Positions 1 through 7,680 of a stretch of 9,400 nt of DNA are shown here, piece after piece (the first letter of the stretch is position 1; each line of letters opens with the position of its first letter). This DNA comes from Rickettsiales bacterium UBA1997 (GTDB lineage Bacteria > Pseudomonadota > Alphaproteobacteria > Rickettsiales > UBA1997). A program made the position numbers and the translations under genes. The notes under the pieces are model-generated. The model did no database searches, had not been told where the DNA came from, and was given only the letters and a program-made list of their open reading frames with translations. The DNA is taken from assembly GCA_002335845.1 (NCBI GenBank), contig DDCV01000040.1, positions 1 through 9,400 of the forward strand, read 5' to 3'.

Positions 1-108
1 CTTAATTTATGGAAATAGTATAAGAATCTGTCCAAGAGAGTTTTTTAATTTTTTCTATAAAAAAATTTGTTGATATGATTTATATTTTGTGTTATGATTT
101 GTTCTAGT

Positions 109-137
109 TTGAAGAAAGTTTAGGTAAAAACTATATA
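109..137 (+). promoter_or_regulatory. Putative sigma70-type promoter for the J-domain protein gene
   Basis: TTGAAG (109-114) and TATATA (132-137) are separated by exactly 17 bases, the preferred sigma70 spacing. The -10 box lies 46 bases before the ATG at 184. No Shine-Dalgarno sequence is visible ahead of that ATG; the leader is nearly all A and T. The rest of 1-183 shows no recognisable gene. In AT-rich DNA such matches arise by chance, so this is a moderate call resting on spacing and position. Confidence 0.45.
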
Positions 138-183
138 AATACCAAAATTATCTTCTTGTCATGTAAAATTAAATAAAAAAATC

Positions 184-1512
184 ATGCCCACAAATGAAGA
201 GTTTTTAAAAAGCTTTATAAACAGAGTTAAGTTGTATAAAGAAAATAAGAACATTGTAGAAAATGTTACCATTGCCGAATCTATAGAGAAAAGTCGGCAA
301 GATCTAGATGATATTGTTAATATATTGGGGTTTAAGAAAGAGGACGGCAAAAGTTGGCAGGATTCTATTTCTGATATTAAAAAACTTAATTCGAAGTACC
401 ATCCTGATAAGCACCCTGAATCACAATATATTGCCACAGAAGCATATAAAGAGGCTCTTCCTCTTATTCGTAAGCTAACAGAGGAAATTAACAAAGGAAA
501 TGAGCCATCAGAAATTGCTATAGGTGGCCTACCAAATGAAATGGGAGATTTGTCGCTAGAGGAAGATCTAAGAAGTTTTAAATCTACTATATATGTTTCG
601 CAAAATAAAGCTGCGGGACTTGGTGTTAGATTTGACTCGCAGCAGGCTAAAGATGACTTTGTAAAAAGATTTGATCAAAATTTTAGGATGAAAGCCCATA
701 ATACTGATAATAATGTGGTTTTTATTTTACCATCTGAAGGTCAAGGCAGTACAGGATATTATGCGTCATTAAATAATGAAGCAGCTATTTCTTTTTCAAC
801 TCATCAACAAGCCATGGATTTTGCCAATTATATTGATTTGGATTGGATTAAGGCACAAAGTCAAGTTGAAATTGGAAACTCCGACGGCTTTATTCCGCAA
901 GGAAGGGCGGCATTATATTTCAACAAAGAAAAGCTACCTCCTGAACCAGATATTACAAAATCAAAATATATTGAAACAAGGCAAAGTAGCTTACTTTGCG
1001 ATGATGGCAAATTAGTTGTTAAATTTAGCAATAAAGATAAAGCGGATATTTTTGCAAGAAGTATTGGTGACGAACTAAATTGCATTTTAGAAGAAAGGAC
1101 GACAGAGCAATCTTTTAAAATTACAGAAAGTAAAGGTCGAGGATTTTTTGGCTCCTACCTTGCTATTGACCCAAATAGTAAAATTGCCCACATGGCTATA
1201 AACTTTACAAGCAAGGAACAAGCTAGTAAATTTGCTAATTGCCTCGGTATTGAAGTAGGTCAATTTGAAGATATAGGAATTAAGCTTGCTTCGGAAGCTT
1301 CGACTAACAATCAACTCCCTGCACCCTCTTTTACCTCCACTAGAAAAGGTGCTTCAGCGCTTTATTTTGACCCTTCAGCATTAAACCATGAAAAAGGAGT
1401 TTTGCCAATATCTGGTAACCAACGAGTAAACTTGCCCCCGCCTCCCAATGTACAAAACCCATCAGGATATGCTGCAGGGGCTGCAAAAGGTGGGGTTGCA
1501 AAAGGGAGTTAA
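184..1512 (+). CDS. J-domain-like protein with a duplicated C-terminal module, function unknown
   Basis: This 442-residue protein is not a recognised family. Residues 41-105 resemble a divergent J-domain: LDDIVNILGF could be helix I, SISDIKKLNSKYHPDKHP is a helix II plus the HPD loop (residues 73-75), and a helix with AYKEALPLIRKL follows. In J-domain proteins HPD is the tripeptide that stimulates Hsp70 ATPase. The canonical DnaJ G/F region and zinc-finger CXXCXGXG repeats are absent. Residues about 131-256 and 262-407 look like two copies of one module: each has two segments of the type hydrophobic-x-hydrophobic-x-F...A..F (AISFSTHQQAMDFANYI; AINFTSKEQASKFANCLG) and ends in a similar stretch (RAALYFNKEKL; ASALYFDPSAL). 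The tail is Pro-rich, then Gly/Ala/Lys-rich. I see no signal peptide or membrane segment. The next in-frame stop upstream is at 136, and ATG 184 is the first good start. A cytosolic Hsp70 co-chaperone or a secreted host-directed protein are both possible; neither is shown. Confidence 0.85.
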   Translation: MPTNEEFLKSFINRVKLYKENKNIVENVTIAESIEKSRQDLDDIVNILGFKKEDGKSWQDSISDIKKLNSKYHPDKHPESQYIATEAYKEALPLIRKLTEEINKGNEPSEIAIGGLPNEMGDLSLEEDLRSFKSTIYVSQNKAAGLGVRFDSQQAKDDFVKRFDQNFRMKAHNTDNNVVFILPSEGQGSTGYYASLNNEAAISFSTHQQAMDFANYIDLDWIKAQSQVEIGNSDGFIPQGRAALYFNKEKLPPEPDITKSKYIETRQSSLLCDDGKLVVKFSNKDKADIFARSIGDELNCILEERTTEQSFKITESKGRGFFGSYLAIDPNSKIAHMAINFTSKEQASKFANCLGIEVGQFEDIGIKLASEASTNNQLPAPSFTSTRKGASALYFDPSALNHEKGVLPISGNQRVNLPPPPNVQNPSGYAAGAAKGGVAKGS

Positions 1513-1548
1513 AAAGTAGCGAATATAATGCCGAAGATAAGCTTTATT

Positions 1549-1646
1549 ATACCAAGTCCAAACTTTAGATATACCATATATTTTTAATCTTATGAGGTAA
1601 TAAAAATCAAAAAATCTATAGTATATATAAAGGCTGGATTTGGTAT
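1549..1646. repeat. Palindromic element, copy 1 (98 bp)
   Basis: The left arm starts ATACCAAGTCCAAACTTTAG at 1549, and the reverse complement of the right end (from 1646) starts ATACCAAATCCAGCCTTTAT. The pairing continues inward with few mismatches through ATATAC-ATA and a T-rich stretch to a centre near 1597, so nearly the whole 98 bp is one imperfect palindrome. The outer 18 bases match those of the element at 7661-7822; the interiors differ. It lies between convergent genes: 36 bases after the J-domain protein stop, and touching the stop codon of the pyrD remnant on the other strand. It could act as a bidirectional terminator or be a miniature mobile repeat; the sequence alone does not decide. 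Confidence 0.8.
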
Positions 1647-1774
1647 TATTGGTTATCAACACCAATAGCTTGCGAGATATTTTGGTAGCCATCTTCCTTC
1701 ACCACCTTGCTTAGATCTTTTTTGATTTCTTAAGCAAGGCCAAATCCTAGGTAAATAAAAGCTGAGTAAATTTG
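1646..1774 (-). pseudogene. pyrD 3'-end remnant with an internal stop
   Basis: Read on the minus strand this encodes QIYSAFIYLGFGLA, a TAA stop (1732-1730), EIKKDLSKVVKEDG, then YQNISQAIGVDNQ and a TAA stop (1648-1646). By hand alignment 31 of 39 positions match the C-terminus of the intact PyrD encoded at 3868-4980. At the DNA level the GTT GAA of the intact gene is GCT TAA here. Similarity stops at about 1775, so the FMN-binding core and the active site are missing and no functional enzyme can be made. It ends in GVDNQ, without the longer tail (NCKNLDFN) of the intact copy, so it probably comes from a diverged second pyrD and not from a recent copy of the neighbour. The terminal stop coincides with the edge of the palindrome at 1549-1646. 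Confidence 0.8.
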
Positions 1775-1798
1775 CGCTCTTTTTCGAGCACTAAATTT
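1768..1798. repeat. Imperfect hairpin at the end of the pyrD similarity
   Basis: AAATTTGCGCTC (1768-1779) pairs with GAGCACTAAATTT (1786-1798) around a TTTTTC loop, with one bulged A and one G-T pair. It overlaps the first codons of the pyrD remnant and marks where similarity to pyrD ends. Reading on, 1799-1903 up to the recQ stop holds nothing I recognise. No clear T-run follows either arm, so a terminator role is weakly supported. Confidence 0.5.
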
Positions 1799-1903
1799 GA
1801 GAAAATTTTGTGAACCCTCAAGCTCTTTAAGGGAAATGGGTTGCTATATTAAGCTTCATCTGGTTAGTCAAAATCTACATATCCCTCGCCTTAAGATATC
1901 ATA

Positions 1904-3721
1904 TTAAATGCCCGCACCCAAACACAAACTCAAAAAAACATCACCATATTTCTCAATCTTAGCTTGACCAATGCCGCTGATTTTTGACATTTCTTCCAAA
2001 TTATTTGGCTTATTATTTGCCATCTCTATCAATGTTTTATCATGGAATATGACGTAAGGTGGCAAATTCTGCTCTTTGGCTAACTCTAATCTTTTAGCCT
2101 TCAATATGTTGAATAATTCATTTGCAGAATCATTATTGATCTGCAATTTTACTGTTGTTTTTTCTTTATTCTGAGTCGATTTAACCTTAGTCTTTTTGCT
2201 GTATTTTCTTAGCTCAATATCATCTTTTTGGCGTAAGAAATTCATGCCTTGCTTAGTAATCTTAATGCCACCATGACCCTCCATATCAACTTTTAGCAAA
2301 TTTCTGGCGACTAATTGACGAAAAATACTGCCCCATTCTTGTTTACTATATTCTTGACCAATGCCATAAACACTTAATTTATGATGATTAAAACTTTTAA
2401 TTCTGTCATTTGTGACGCCGAGCAAAATATCAATCAAATAAGATACGCCAAATAATTGTTCAGTGCGATAAGCGCAAGAAATAACTTTTTGCGCAGCAAC
2501 TGTAGCATTAAAAGTTTTGGGTTTTACTAAGCAATTATCACAATTGCCGCATGGCTGACAATCGTCACCAAAATATTCCAGTAATATTTTTCTGCGACAA
2601 TTTGCTGCCTCACACAAACCCAATAAATAGCTTAATTTTTGCCTCTCAATTCTTTTTTGATTATTGGCAGCATTAGAATTTTCGATAAAACTCATTTGCA
2701 TAGCAATATCTTTAAGGCCATAAAACATTATAGCATTGGAAGGTAAGCCGTCGCGTCCCGCTCTACCTGTTTCTTGATAGTAACTTTCAATATTTTTTGG
2801 GATATTCATGTGTGCCACAAATCTAACATCTGGCTTGTCAATACCCATGCCAAAGGCAATGGTTGCCACCATGATAGCATCTTCTCTTTCCAAAAATATC
2901 TTTTGGTTTTGAGCGCGAATAGCTGAATTCATGCCAGCATGATAAAGAAAAGCATTAAAACCTTCCTCTTTTAAAAATTGCGTTACTTCTTCGCATTTCT
3001 TGCGTGAGATGCAATAAACTATACCACTTTGTCCTGGGTGATTTTCCTTAATAAAATTCACCAATTGTTTTTTAGGGTTATCTTGAATTGCGATAGTATA
3101 GTTAATATTGGGGCGATCAAAGCCGGCAATAAATTGCTTGGCATCCTTTAGCTGCAAGCGCTCAATAATATCTTTGCGAGTTGGACTATCTGCGGTTGCT
3201 GTCAGGGCAATCCGAGGAGTTTGTGGAAATTTATCGGCAAGAATTGCTAATTCAGCGTAAGATGGGCGAAAATCATGACCCCATTGCGACACACAATGTG
3301 CTTCATCGATAGCAAATAATGAAATTTTAGCTGTAGTTAATAACTCTAGAAACTCTGGTAATAATAATCTTTCTGGCGCTACATAAAGAATATTAAGTTT
3401 ATTATTTCTAATCATGTCCTTGACTTGATTAGCCTGCGAAAAAGAAATATTAGAGTTAATAGTAGCCACATTAACTCCACATTGCTCCAAAGCACTAACT
3501 TGATCTTGCATTAAAGCAATTAAAGGTGAAATCACCACAGCCAAGCCATCTAATATTAAAGCCGGAATTTGATAGCATAAAGACTTGCCGCCGCCAGTTG
3601 GCATTAAAACAAAGCTATTATTACCAGCTAAAGTATTAGTTATGATAGCTTCTTGAAAGCCACGAAATTTATTGTACCCGAAGGTTTGCTGTAGGATTTG
3701 TAGGGGCTCTTGGGCGGCCAT
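1904..3721 (-). CDS. recQ: ATP-dependent DNA helicase RecQ
   Basis: RecQ is a 3'-5' superfamily 2 helicase in recombination and replication-fork repair. From the ATG at 3721 the protein has 605 residues, close to E. coli RecQ (609). It shows the Walker A motif PTGGGKS (41-47), the DEAH box with the RecQ aromatic loop [15 protein letters not shown] (139-153), ALTATA (172-177), IVYCISRKK (234-242), and the motif V-VI block [11 protein letters not shown]...[12 protein letters not shown] (285-325). The RecQ zinc site is complete: C375, C391, C394, C397. An RQC winged-helix region follows, then an HRDC domain (about 534-600, [16 protein letters not shown]). The frame also opens at a TTG at 3751, adding ten residues ([10 protein letters not shown]); the ATG start was chosen because [16 protein letters not shown] lines up with the start of the family. 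Neither start has a Shine-Dalgarno sequence. All key motifs are intact. Confidence 0.95.
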   Translation of the reverse strand: MAAQEPLQILQQTFGYNKFRGFQEAIITNTLAGNNSFVLMPTGGGKSLCYQIPALILDGLAVVISPLIALMQDQVSALEQCGVNVATINSNISFSQANQVKDMIRNNKLNILYVAPERLLLPEFLELLTTAKISLFAIDEAHCVSQWGHDFRPSYAELAILADKFPQTPRIALTATADSPTRKDIIERLQLKDAKQFIAGFDRPNINYTIAIQDNPKKQLVNFIKENHPGQSGIVYCISRKKCEEVTQFLKEEGFNAFLYHAGMNSAIRAQNQKIFLEREDAIMVATIAFGMGIDKPDVRFVAHMNIPKNIESYYQETGRAGRDGLPSNAIMFYGLKDIAMQMSFIENSNAANNQKRIERQKLSYLLGLCEAANCRRKILLEYFGDDCQPCGNCDNCLVKPKTFNATVAAQKVISCAYRTEQLFGVSYLIDILLGVTNDRIKSFNHHKLSVYGIGQEYSKQEWGSIFRQLVARNLLKVDMEGHGGIKITKQGMNFLRQKDDIELRKYSKKTKVKSTQNKEKTTVKLQINNDSANELFNILKAKRLELAKEQNLPPYVIFHDKTLIEMANNKPNNLEEMSKISGIGQAKIEKYGDVFLSLCLGAGI

Positions 3722-3780
3722 TATTGATTTATTAGTAGATTTTATGGACAATTGTCTGATCTTGTTTTGTTGGTTAGGGA

Positions 3781-3809
3781 GCTTATTGATATAGGTTTTA
3801 ACTAGTCAA
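3781..3809 (-). promoter_or_regulatory. Possible recQ promoter
   Basis: On the minus strand TTGACT (3809-3804) is a near-consensus -35 box. With 17-base spacing the -10 would be ATAAGC (3786-3781), a poor match. It sits 30 bases upstream of the TTG candidate and 60 upstream of the ATG candidate start of recQ. The gap between pyrD and recQ (about 116-146 bases) suits separate transcription of recQ. Support is mainly the -35 box. Confidence 0.25.
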
Positions 3810-3877
3810 GACCCTTTGTATTTCCATGCTAAATAATATAAATGCAATCCATTAACCCGCGCACTAACTAGTTAAAA
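3796..3877. repeat. 11-bp inverted repeat spanning the pyrD-recQ gap
   Basis: TTTTAACTAGT (3796-3806) and its exact reverse complement ACTAGTTAAAA (3867-3877) are separated by 60 bases. The right arm covers the last codons and the TAG stop of pyrD; the left arm overlaps the possible -35 box of recQ. The loop is long for a terminator. It may be chance in AT-rich DNA. Confidence 0.35.
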
Positions 3878-4980
3878 TCAAGATTTTTACAATTCACTCC
3901 AACGGCTTGCTGTATATTGCTAAAACCGTCTTCCTTAACCATCTTGCTTAGATCTTTTTTTATTTCTTCAACAAGGCCAAATCCTTGATAAATAAAAGCT
4001 GAGTAAATTTGCACTAAAGATGCGCCTAGTTTTATTTTTTCATAGGCTTGTTTAGCGCTTGAGACGCCGCCAACACCAATTATTGGAACCTTACCTTTGG
4101 TTAATTTATAAAAATTAGCCAAAATCTCATTTGATTTATCAAATAATGGCTGGCCACTTAACCCACCATTTTCTTGCTGCTTTTTGCTTTTAAGATTAAG
4201 TTTGCGATCAATTGTGGTATTAGAAATAATAATGCCGTCTATCTTTTGTTTAATAATTATTTCAGCTATTTTTTCTTGCTGTTGGCTGCTCAAATCCGGA
4301 GCTATTTTTAGTAAAATCGGTACATTTTTTAACAATTTATTTTTTAGTAAATCTTTTTGAGTCATAATTTTTTGTAAAAACTCTGCAAGATTTTCTTCTT
4401 TTTGAATGTCGCGTAGATTTTTGGTATTTGGTGAGGAAATGTTAATAGTGATGTACGAAGCGTTGATATAGAATTGATTAAGCATTTTGATATAATCATC
4501 GGCAAAGTCTTTGGTATCTTTATTCTTGCCGATGTTAATGCCTAAAATTATTTTATCTTTTTTTGAATCAAGGCTCTCATGACACCATATTTTACTGATA
4601 TTTTTATCAATTACACTGCTGCCTAGATTATTGAACCCAAGTCGATTAATTATAGCTTTATCTGATCTTAGGCGAAACATTCTTGGTTTAGGATTGCCAA
4701 TTTGTGGCTTGGGAGTTACAGTGCCGATCTCAATGAAGCCAAAGCCAAACTTTTTGAGCGTTAAGGCGGCCTCAGCATTTTTATCAAAACCAGCAGCAAG
4801 TCCTATTGGGTTTTCAAAATTAATATCCCAGATATTATTTTGTAAATTTTGATATTTCTTATTAAAACAAAAAAGGGTGCAAAAATTAGGTAGGAATTTA
4901 AGTAAATTTATGGCTAAATTATGAGCTATTTCTGCTTTAAAGCAAAAAATGATTGGTTTAAATATTTTATAAAGCGACAT
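3868..4980 (-). CDS. pyrD: Dihydroorotate dehydrogenase (quinone), class 2
   Basis: PyrD oxidises dihydroorotate to orotate in de novo pyrimidine synthesis; class 2 enzymes use FMN, pass electrons to the quinone pool and sit on the inner face of the membrane. The protein has 370 residues, against 336 in E. coli. Visible motifs are NPIGLAAGFDKNAEA (57-71), EIGTVTPKPQIGNPKPRMFRL (84-104, core of the FMN site), NRLGFNN (112-118), NISSPNTKNLR (180-190, with S183 at the position of the class 2 catalytic serine), LLKIAPDL (223-230), SNTT (253-256), and IGVGGVSS with SLVQIYSAFIYQGFG (301-335) at the phosphate-binding end. The N-terminal 40 residues fit the membrane-associating helices of class 2. 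The C-terminal tail NCKNLDFN is longer than usual. ATG at 4980 is natural. It is divergent from ybgC across 90 bases. Keeping pyrD suggests pyrimidine synthesis is not lost, unlike in Rickettsia. Confidence 0.95.
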   Translation of the reverse strand: MSLYKIFKPIIFCFKAEIAHNLAINLLKFLPNFCTLFCFNKKYQNLQNNIWDINFENPIGLAAGFDKNAEAALTLKKFGFGFIEIGTVTPKPQIGNPKPRMFRLRSDKAIINRLGFNNLGSSVIDKNISKIWCHESLDSKKDKIILGINIGKNKDTKDFADDYIKMLNQFYINASYITINISSPNTKNLRDIQKEENLAEFLQKIMTQKDLLKNKLLKNVPILLKIAPDLSSQQQEKIAEIIIKQKIDGIIISNTTIDRKLNLKSKKQQENGGLSGQPLFDKSNEILANFYKLTKGKVPIIGVGGVSSAKQAYEKIKLGASLVQIYSAFIYQGFGLVEEIKKDLSKMVKEDGFSNIQQAVGVNCKNLDFN

Positions 4981-5020
4981 AATCGTTTTTATTGATCAAT
5001 TACAAAGTTTGAATAGCACA

Positions 5021-5049
5021 AGATTTGTTATAAAAAACATTGTTATAAT
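5021..5049 (+). promoter_or_regulatory. Likely promoter for the ybgC-ffh block
   Basis: A perfect -10 box TATAAT lies at 5044-5049, 21 bases before the ybgC ATG. The -35 region at 17-base spacing (AGATTT, 5021-5026) is weak. The string TTGTTATAA occurs twice, at 5025-5033 and 5040-5048. The short leader has no Shine-Dalgarno sequence. The same 90-base gap must also hold the pyrD promoter on the other strand, which I could not place. Confidence 0.45.
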
Positions 5050-5070
5050 TTTATATTATTTTTTTACCTA

Positions 5071-5469
5071 ATGAAAAGTTTTTGTTATCGTGTTTATTAT
5101 GAGGATACTGATGCCGGAGGTGTGGTCTATTATGCTAATTATCTTAAGTTTTATGAAAGAGCGCGAACAGATTTTTTGCGTGATTTAGAAATTATACAAA
5201 GTGATCTTATAAAATATCATGATTTGATTTTTATAGTAAGTAAGTGTGATATAAAATATATTAAGCCAGCAAAACTAGATGACGCTCTGAGTGTTGATAT
5301 TAAGATTGAAAAGATAGGCGCGGCATCTATAGAAATTATACAACAAATTAAAATTGGTAATATTTTAATAAATGAGGCTGTGGTAAAAATCGTTAGTGCA
5401 GGATATAGCAATTTTCGTCCTAAAAAAATACCAAACGAAATTATAAAAAAACTAAAAGATCATGTTTGA
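5071..5469 (+). CDS. ybgC: YbgC-type acyl-CoA thioesterase (hotdog fold)
   Basis: This 132-residue protein belongs to the Tol-Pal-associated acyl-CoA thioesterase family, small cytosolic hotdog-fold enzymes that hydrolyse acyl-CoA thioesters. The family signature is intact at the N-terminus: RVYYEDTDAGGVVYYANYLK (7-26), with D14 at the position of the catalytic aspartate, then FYERARTDFLR (27-37). The length matches E. coli YbgC (134). It usually heads the tolQRAB-pal cluster, but here it is first in a block with ffh and overlaps ffh by 8 bases. The start at 5071 places the signature at the usual distance from the N-terminus. Confidence 0.93.
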   Translation: MKSFCYRVYYEDTDAGGVVYYANYLKFYERARTDFLRDLEIIQSDLIKYHDLIFIVSKCDIKYIKPAKLDDALSVDIKIEKIGAASIEIIQQIKIGNILINEAVVKIVSAGYSNFRPKKIPNEIIKKLKDHV

Positions 5470-6844
5470 TAATTTTTCCAACAAAATTTCAGGAATTTTT
5501 GATAAAATTTCACGACGTAGATTCATATCCGAAGATGATTTAAAAGAGGCTTTGCGTGAAATACGAATAGCATTATTAGAAGCCGATGTATCACTTTTAG
5601 TAGCAAAAGATTTTATTGCCAAAATTAAAGAAGTTGCTGTTGGGCAAGAAATTTTTAAAAGCGTATCGCCAGGGCAGATGGTGATAAAAATTGTTAATGA
5701 TGAGCTAGTCAAGCTACTCGGCAGTGAGAAATCAGAAATCAATCTAAATATTGCACCTCCTGCTATAATATTGGTAGCAGGATTGCAAGCTTCTGGTAAA
5801 ACCACCTCTTGCGCTAAATTAACAAATTTGCTCAAAAAGCAAGGCAAAAGAGTGTTGCTAGCTTCGCTTGATGTTTATAGGCCGGCAGCGGCAAAGCAGC
5901 TGCAGATTTTAGCAGATCAGCTTGAGGTTGATTGCGCAGAATTTAACAGTGACGAATCCCCGTTAAACTTAGCTTTGTCTGCTAAAAAAAGAGCTCAAGA
6001 TTATAATTATGATGTTTTAATTTTAGATAGCGCTGGTCGCAACATTATTGATCAGGATATGATGCAAGAAATCATTGAGGTTGAGAAAAAAATAAATCCG
6101 ATAGAGACCTTGCTAGTGGTGGATGCTATGATAGGTCAGGACGGAGTTAATGTGGCTAATAAATTTAAAGAAAGCCTTAATTTAACTGGAATTATATTAA
6201 CCAGATTAGATGGTGATGCGAGGGGAGGAGCAGCTCTTACTATGAAAGCTATCACAAATTGTCCAATAAAGTTCATTGGAGTTGGCGAGAAGATTGATGA
6301 TTTTGAAGAATTTCACCCAGATAGAATTGCTTCAAGAATTGTGGGCATGGGCGATGTTGTGACTTTGGTAGAAAAGGCTAAAGAATTTTTGGATGAAGAA
6401 AAAGCTGAAAAAACTGCCAAAAAATTACAAAAAGGTCAGTTTGATTTAGAAGATTTGTTATCGCAAATCAGAAATATGAAAAAAATGGGAGGTATTGCCA
6501 AAATCACAAAAATGCTTCCTGGAATTGGCAAAATTCAAAAACAAATTGAGGAAAAGGGAGGGTTAGATGGTGAGATAAAATTACAAGAAGCATTAATTTT
6601 ATCTATGACAAGACAAGAGAGAAGAAAGCCAGAAATTCTAAATTCTTCACGAAAAAGAAGAATAGCTGCTGGCTCTGGCGCAACAATTCAACAAGTTAAC
6701 AGCTTGCTTAAAAAATATAAGCAAATGCAAAAAATGGTGCGCAAAGTTAGCGGCAAAAATTCTGAAGAAATTGAGGGAATGATGTCGCAATTTTCAGGAT
6801 CAAAAGCACCAAATTTTAATAATATTGTTAATTTGAATAAATAA
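5462..6844 (+). CDS. ffh: Signal recognition particle protein Ffh
   Basis: Ffh binds 4.5S RNA and signal sequences of nascent inner-membrane proteins and docks ribosomes on the FtsY receptor. The 460-residue protein has the N domain (1-95, with [15 protein letters not shown]), the G domain with P-loop GLQASGKTT (107-115), [12 protein letters not shown] (136-147), G3 DSAGR (189-193) and G4 [13 protein letters not shown] (247-259), and the M domain (about 325-430) with [17 protein letters not shown] (342-358) and the RNA-binding [11 protein letters not shown] (396-406). TR in place of TK in G4 is common in alphaproteobacterial Ffh. GLQASGKT and DSAGR each differ by one residue from the usual GLQGSGKT and DTAGR; both still fit the GTPase motif. 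Its ATG lies inside the ybgC 3' end and its stop abuts the next start codon, implying coupled translation. Confidence 0.97.
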   Translation: MFDNFSNKISGIFDKISRRRFISEDDLKEALREIRIALLEADVSLLVAKDFIAKIKEVAVGQEIFKSVSPGQMVIKIVNDELVKLLGSEKSEINLNIAPPAIILVAGLQASGKTTSCAKLTNLLKKQGKRVLLASLDVYRPAAAKQLQILADQLEVDCAEFNSDESPLNLALSAKKRAQDYNYDVLILDSAGRNIIDQDMMQEIIEVEKKINPIETLLVVDAMIGQDGVNVANKFKESLNLTGIILTRLDGDARGGAALTMKAITNCPIKFIGVGEKIDDFEEFHPDRIASRIVGMGDVVTLVEKAKEFLDEEKAEKTAKKLQKGQFDLEDLLSQIRNMKKMGGIAKITKMLPGIGKIQKQIEEKGGLDGEIKLQEALILSMTRQERRKPEILNSSRKRRIAAGSGATIQQVNSLLKKYKQMQKMVRKVSGKNSEEIEGMMSQFSGSKAPNFNNIVNLNK

Positions 6845-7288
6845 ATGCCAGAATTTAGTCAAAGCAAAAAGCTAAATCATAGTGCTAAGCAAATGTTTGA
6901 TTTGGTAATGGATATCGAAAAATATCCTGAATTTCTGCCTTGGTGCAAAAAAGCGCAAATTATTGAAGTAATTTCAGAAAATAACCTTGAGGCTGATTTA
7001 TTAATTAATTTTAAAAATATTTTTGAAACCTACCGCTCTAATGTAAGTTTTGGCCAAAAAGATGACAGATATTTTATCGATGTTAAAGCTATCTCAGGCC
7101 CTTTTAAGCTATTAGTGAATAATTGGCAGTTTAGTGAGTTTGGCGATAAAAGCTGTGAAATAAATTTTCATGTTGAATTTGAGTTTAACTCAAAAATTCT
7201 TACCAAATTAATTGGCTTTATTTTTAAAGACGCCAGCAAAAAAATGGTCAAAGCTTTCGAAAAAAGAGCTAAGGAAATTTATAATTGA
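6845..7288 (+). CDS. RatA/Coq10 family START-domain protein
   Basis: This 147-residue protein belongs to the polyketide cyclase/START-like family that includes Coq10 (a coenzyme Q-binding protein) and E. coli RatA. The signature is near the N-terminus: KKLNHSAKQMFDLVMDIEKY (8-27) followed by PEFLPWCKKA (28-37). The middle strand VKAISGPFKLLVNNWQF (80-96) and the C-terminal amphipathic helix KDASKKMVKAFEKRAKEIY (128-146) also fit. In this lineage a Coq10-like role in respiratory quinone function is more likely than a toxin role, but this is inference. The ATG follows directly on the ffh stop, and the TGA overlaps the upstream end of the next frame, so it is translated as part of a tight block. 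Confidence 0.9.
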   Translation: MPEFSQSKKLNHSAKQMFDLVMDIEKYPEFLPWCKKAQIIEVISENNLEADLLINFKNIFETYRSNVSFGQKDDRYFIDVKAISGPFKLLVNNWQFSEFGDKSCEINFHVEFEFNSKILTKLIGFIFKDASKKMVKAFEKRAKEIYN

Positions 7289-7302
7289 AACTATTGTCAA
7301 AA

Positions 7303-7680
7303 ATGTATAATCAAGATAACATTTTCGCTAAGATAATTCGCCATGAAATACCAGCTGATGTGGTTTATGAAGATGATTTGGTTTTGGCTTTTAACGATAT
7401 TTCAAAGGCGGCGCCAATTCATATTTTGGTTATTCCAAAAGGAGAATTTACTAATTTTGTTGATTTTGTGCAAAAAGCAAAATCTGATGAGGTTGCAGAT
7501 TTTTTTAAAAAAGTTTCTAAAATTGCCAAAAAAGCAGATATAAAAAAAGAAGGTTTTCGCATTATTTCAAATATTGGCGATAATGCTCATCAAACTGTAG
7601 AGCATTTTCATGTGCATATTTTGGCAGGAAGGAAATTAGGGCCTTTATTGGTTAGTGGTGATACCAATTCCAACCTTTAA
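7303..7680 (+). CDS. HIT family (histidine triad) hydrolase, HinT-like
   Basis: HIT proteins are small dimeric nucleotide-binding phosphoramidases. From ATG 7303 the protein has 125 residues and starts MYNQDNIFAKIIRHEIPADV, the usual family start. An in-frame TTG at 7285 would add MKLLSK, which the family lacks, so ATG 7303 was chosen; it lies 14 bases after the preceding stop. Other motifs are VYEDDLVLAF (21-30), APIHILVIPK (37-46) and the triad HQTVEHFHVHILAGRKLG (96-113), with H101, H103 and H105. The C-terminus is odd: the last residues, TNSNL, and the TAA stop lie within the left arm of the palindromic element that begins at 7661, so the native 3' end was probably replaced by an insertion. 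The catalytic part is intact. Confidence 0.93.
   Translation: MYNQDNIFAKIIRHEIPADVVYEDDLVLAFNDISKAAPIHILVIPKGEFTNFVDFVQKAKSDEVADFFKKVSKIAKKADIKKEGFRIISNIGDNAHQTVEHFHVHILAGRKLGPLLVSGDTNSNL

Noticed and set aside
41..68. A/T-only hairpin (AATTTTTT with AAAAAAATT) that could be a terminator
   Set aside because: No G-C pairs and no gene known to end before it; expected by chance in this composition.
2..73. Open frame at the window edge ending in a TGA at 71-73, a possible 3' end of an upstream gene
   Set aside because: Only 23 codons of low-complexity residues, no recognisable motif, and no upstream sequence to judge.
161..166. Minimal upstream start-stop (ATGTAA) before the J-domain gene
   Set aside because: Common by chance in AT-rich leaders, and no ribosome-binding sequence supports it.
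159..494. Minus-strand open frame of 111 codons over the J-domain region
   Set aside because: Antisense to a better supported gene and without any protein-family signal; a shadow frame.
1462..1692. Minus-strand open frame of 76 codons through palindrome copy 1
   Set aside because: Out of frame with the pyrD remnant, made of palindrome sequence and the J-domain gene tail; no protein-like features.
3721..3751. TTG start of recQ giving ten extra residues
   Set aside because: The extra residues ([10 protein letters not shown]) do not align with the family and no Shine-Dalgarno supports it; ATG 3721 fits better, though the TTG cannot be excluded.
5452..5847. Minus-strand open frame of 131 codons inside ffh
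   Set aside because: Fully antisense to the strongly supported Ffh N and G domains.
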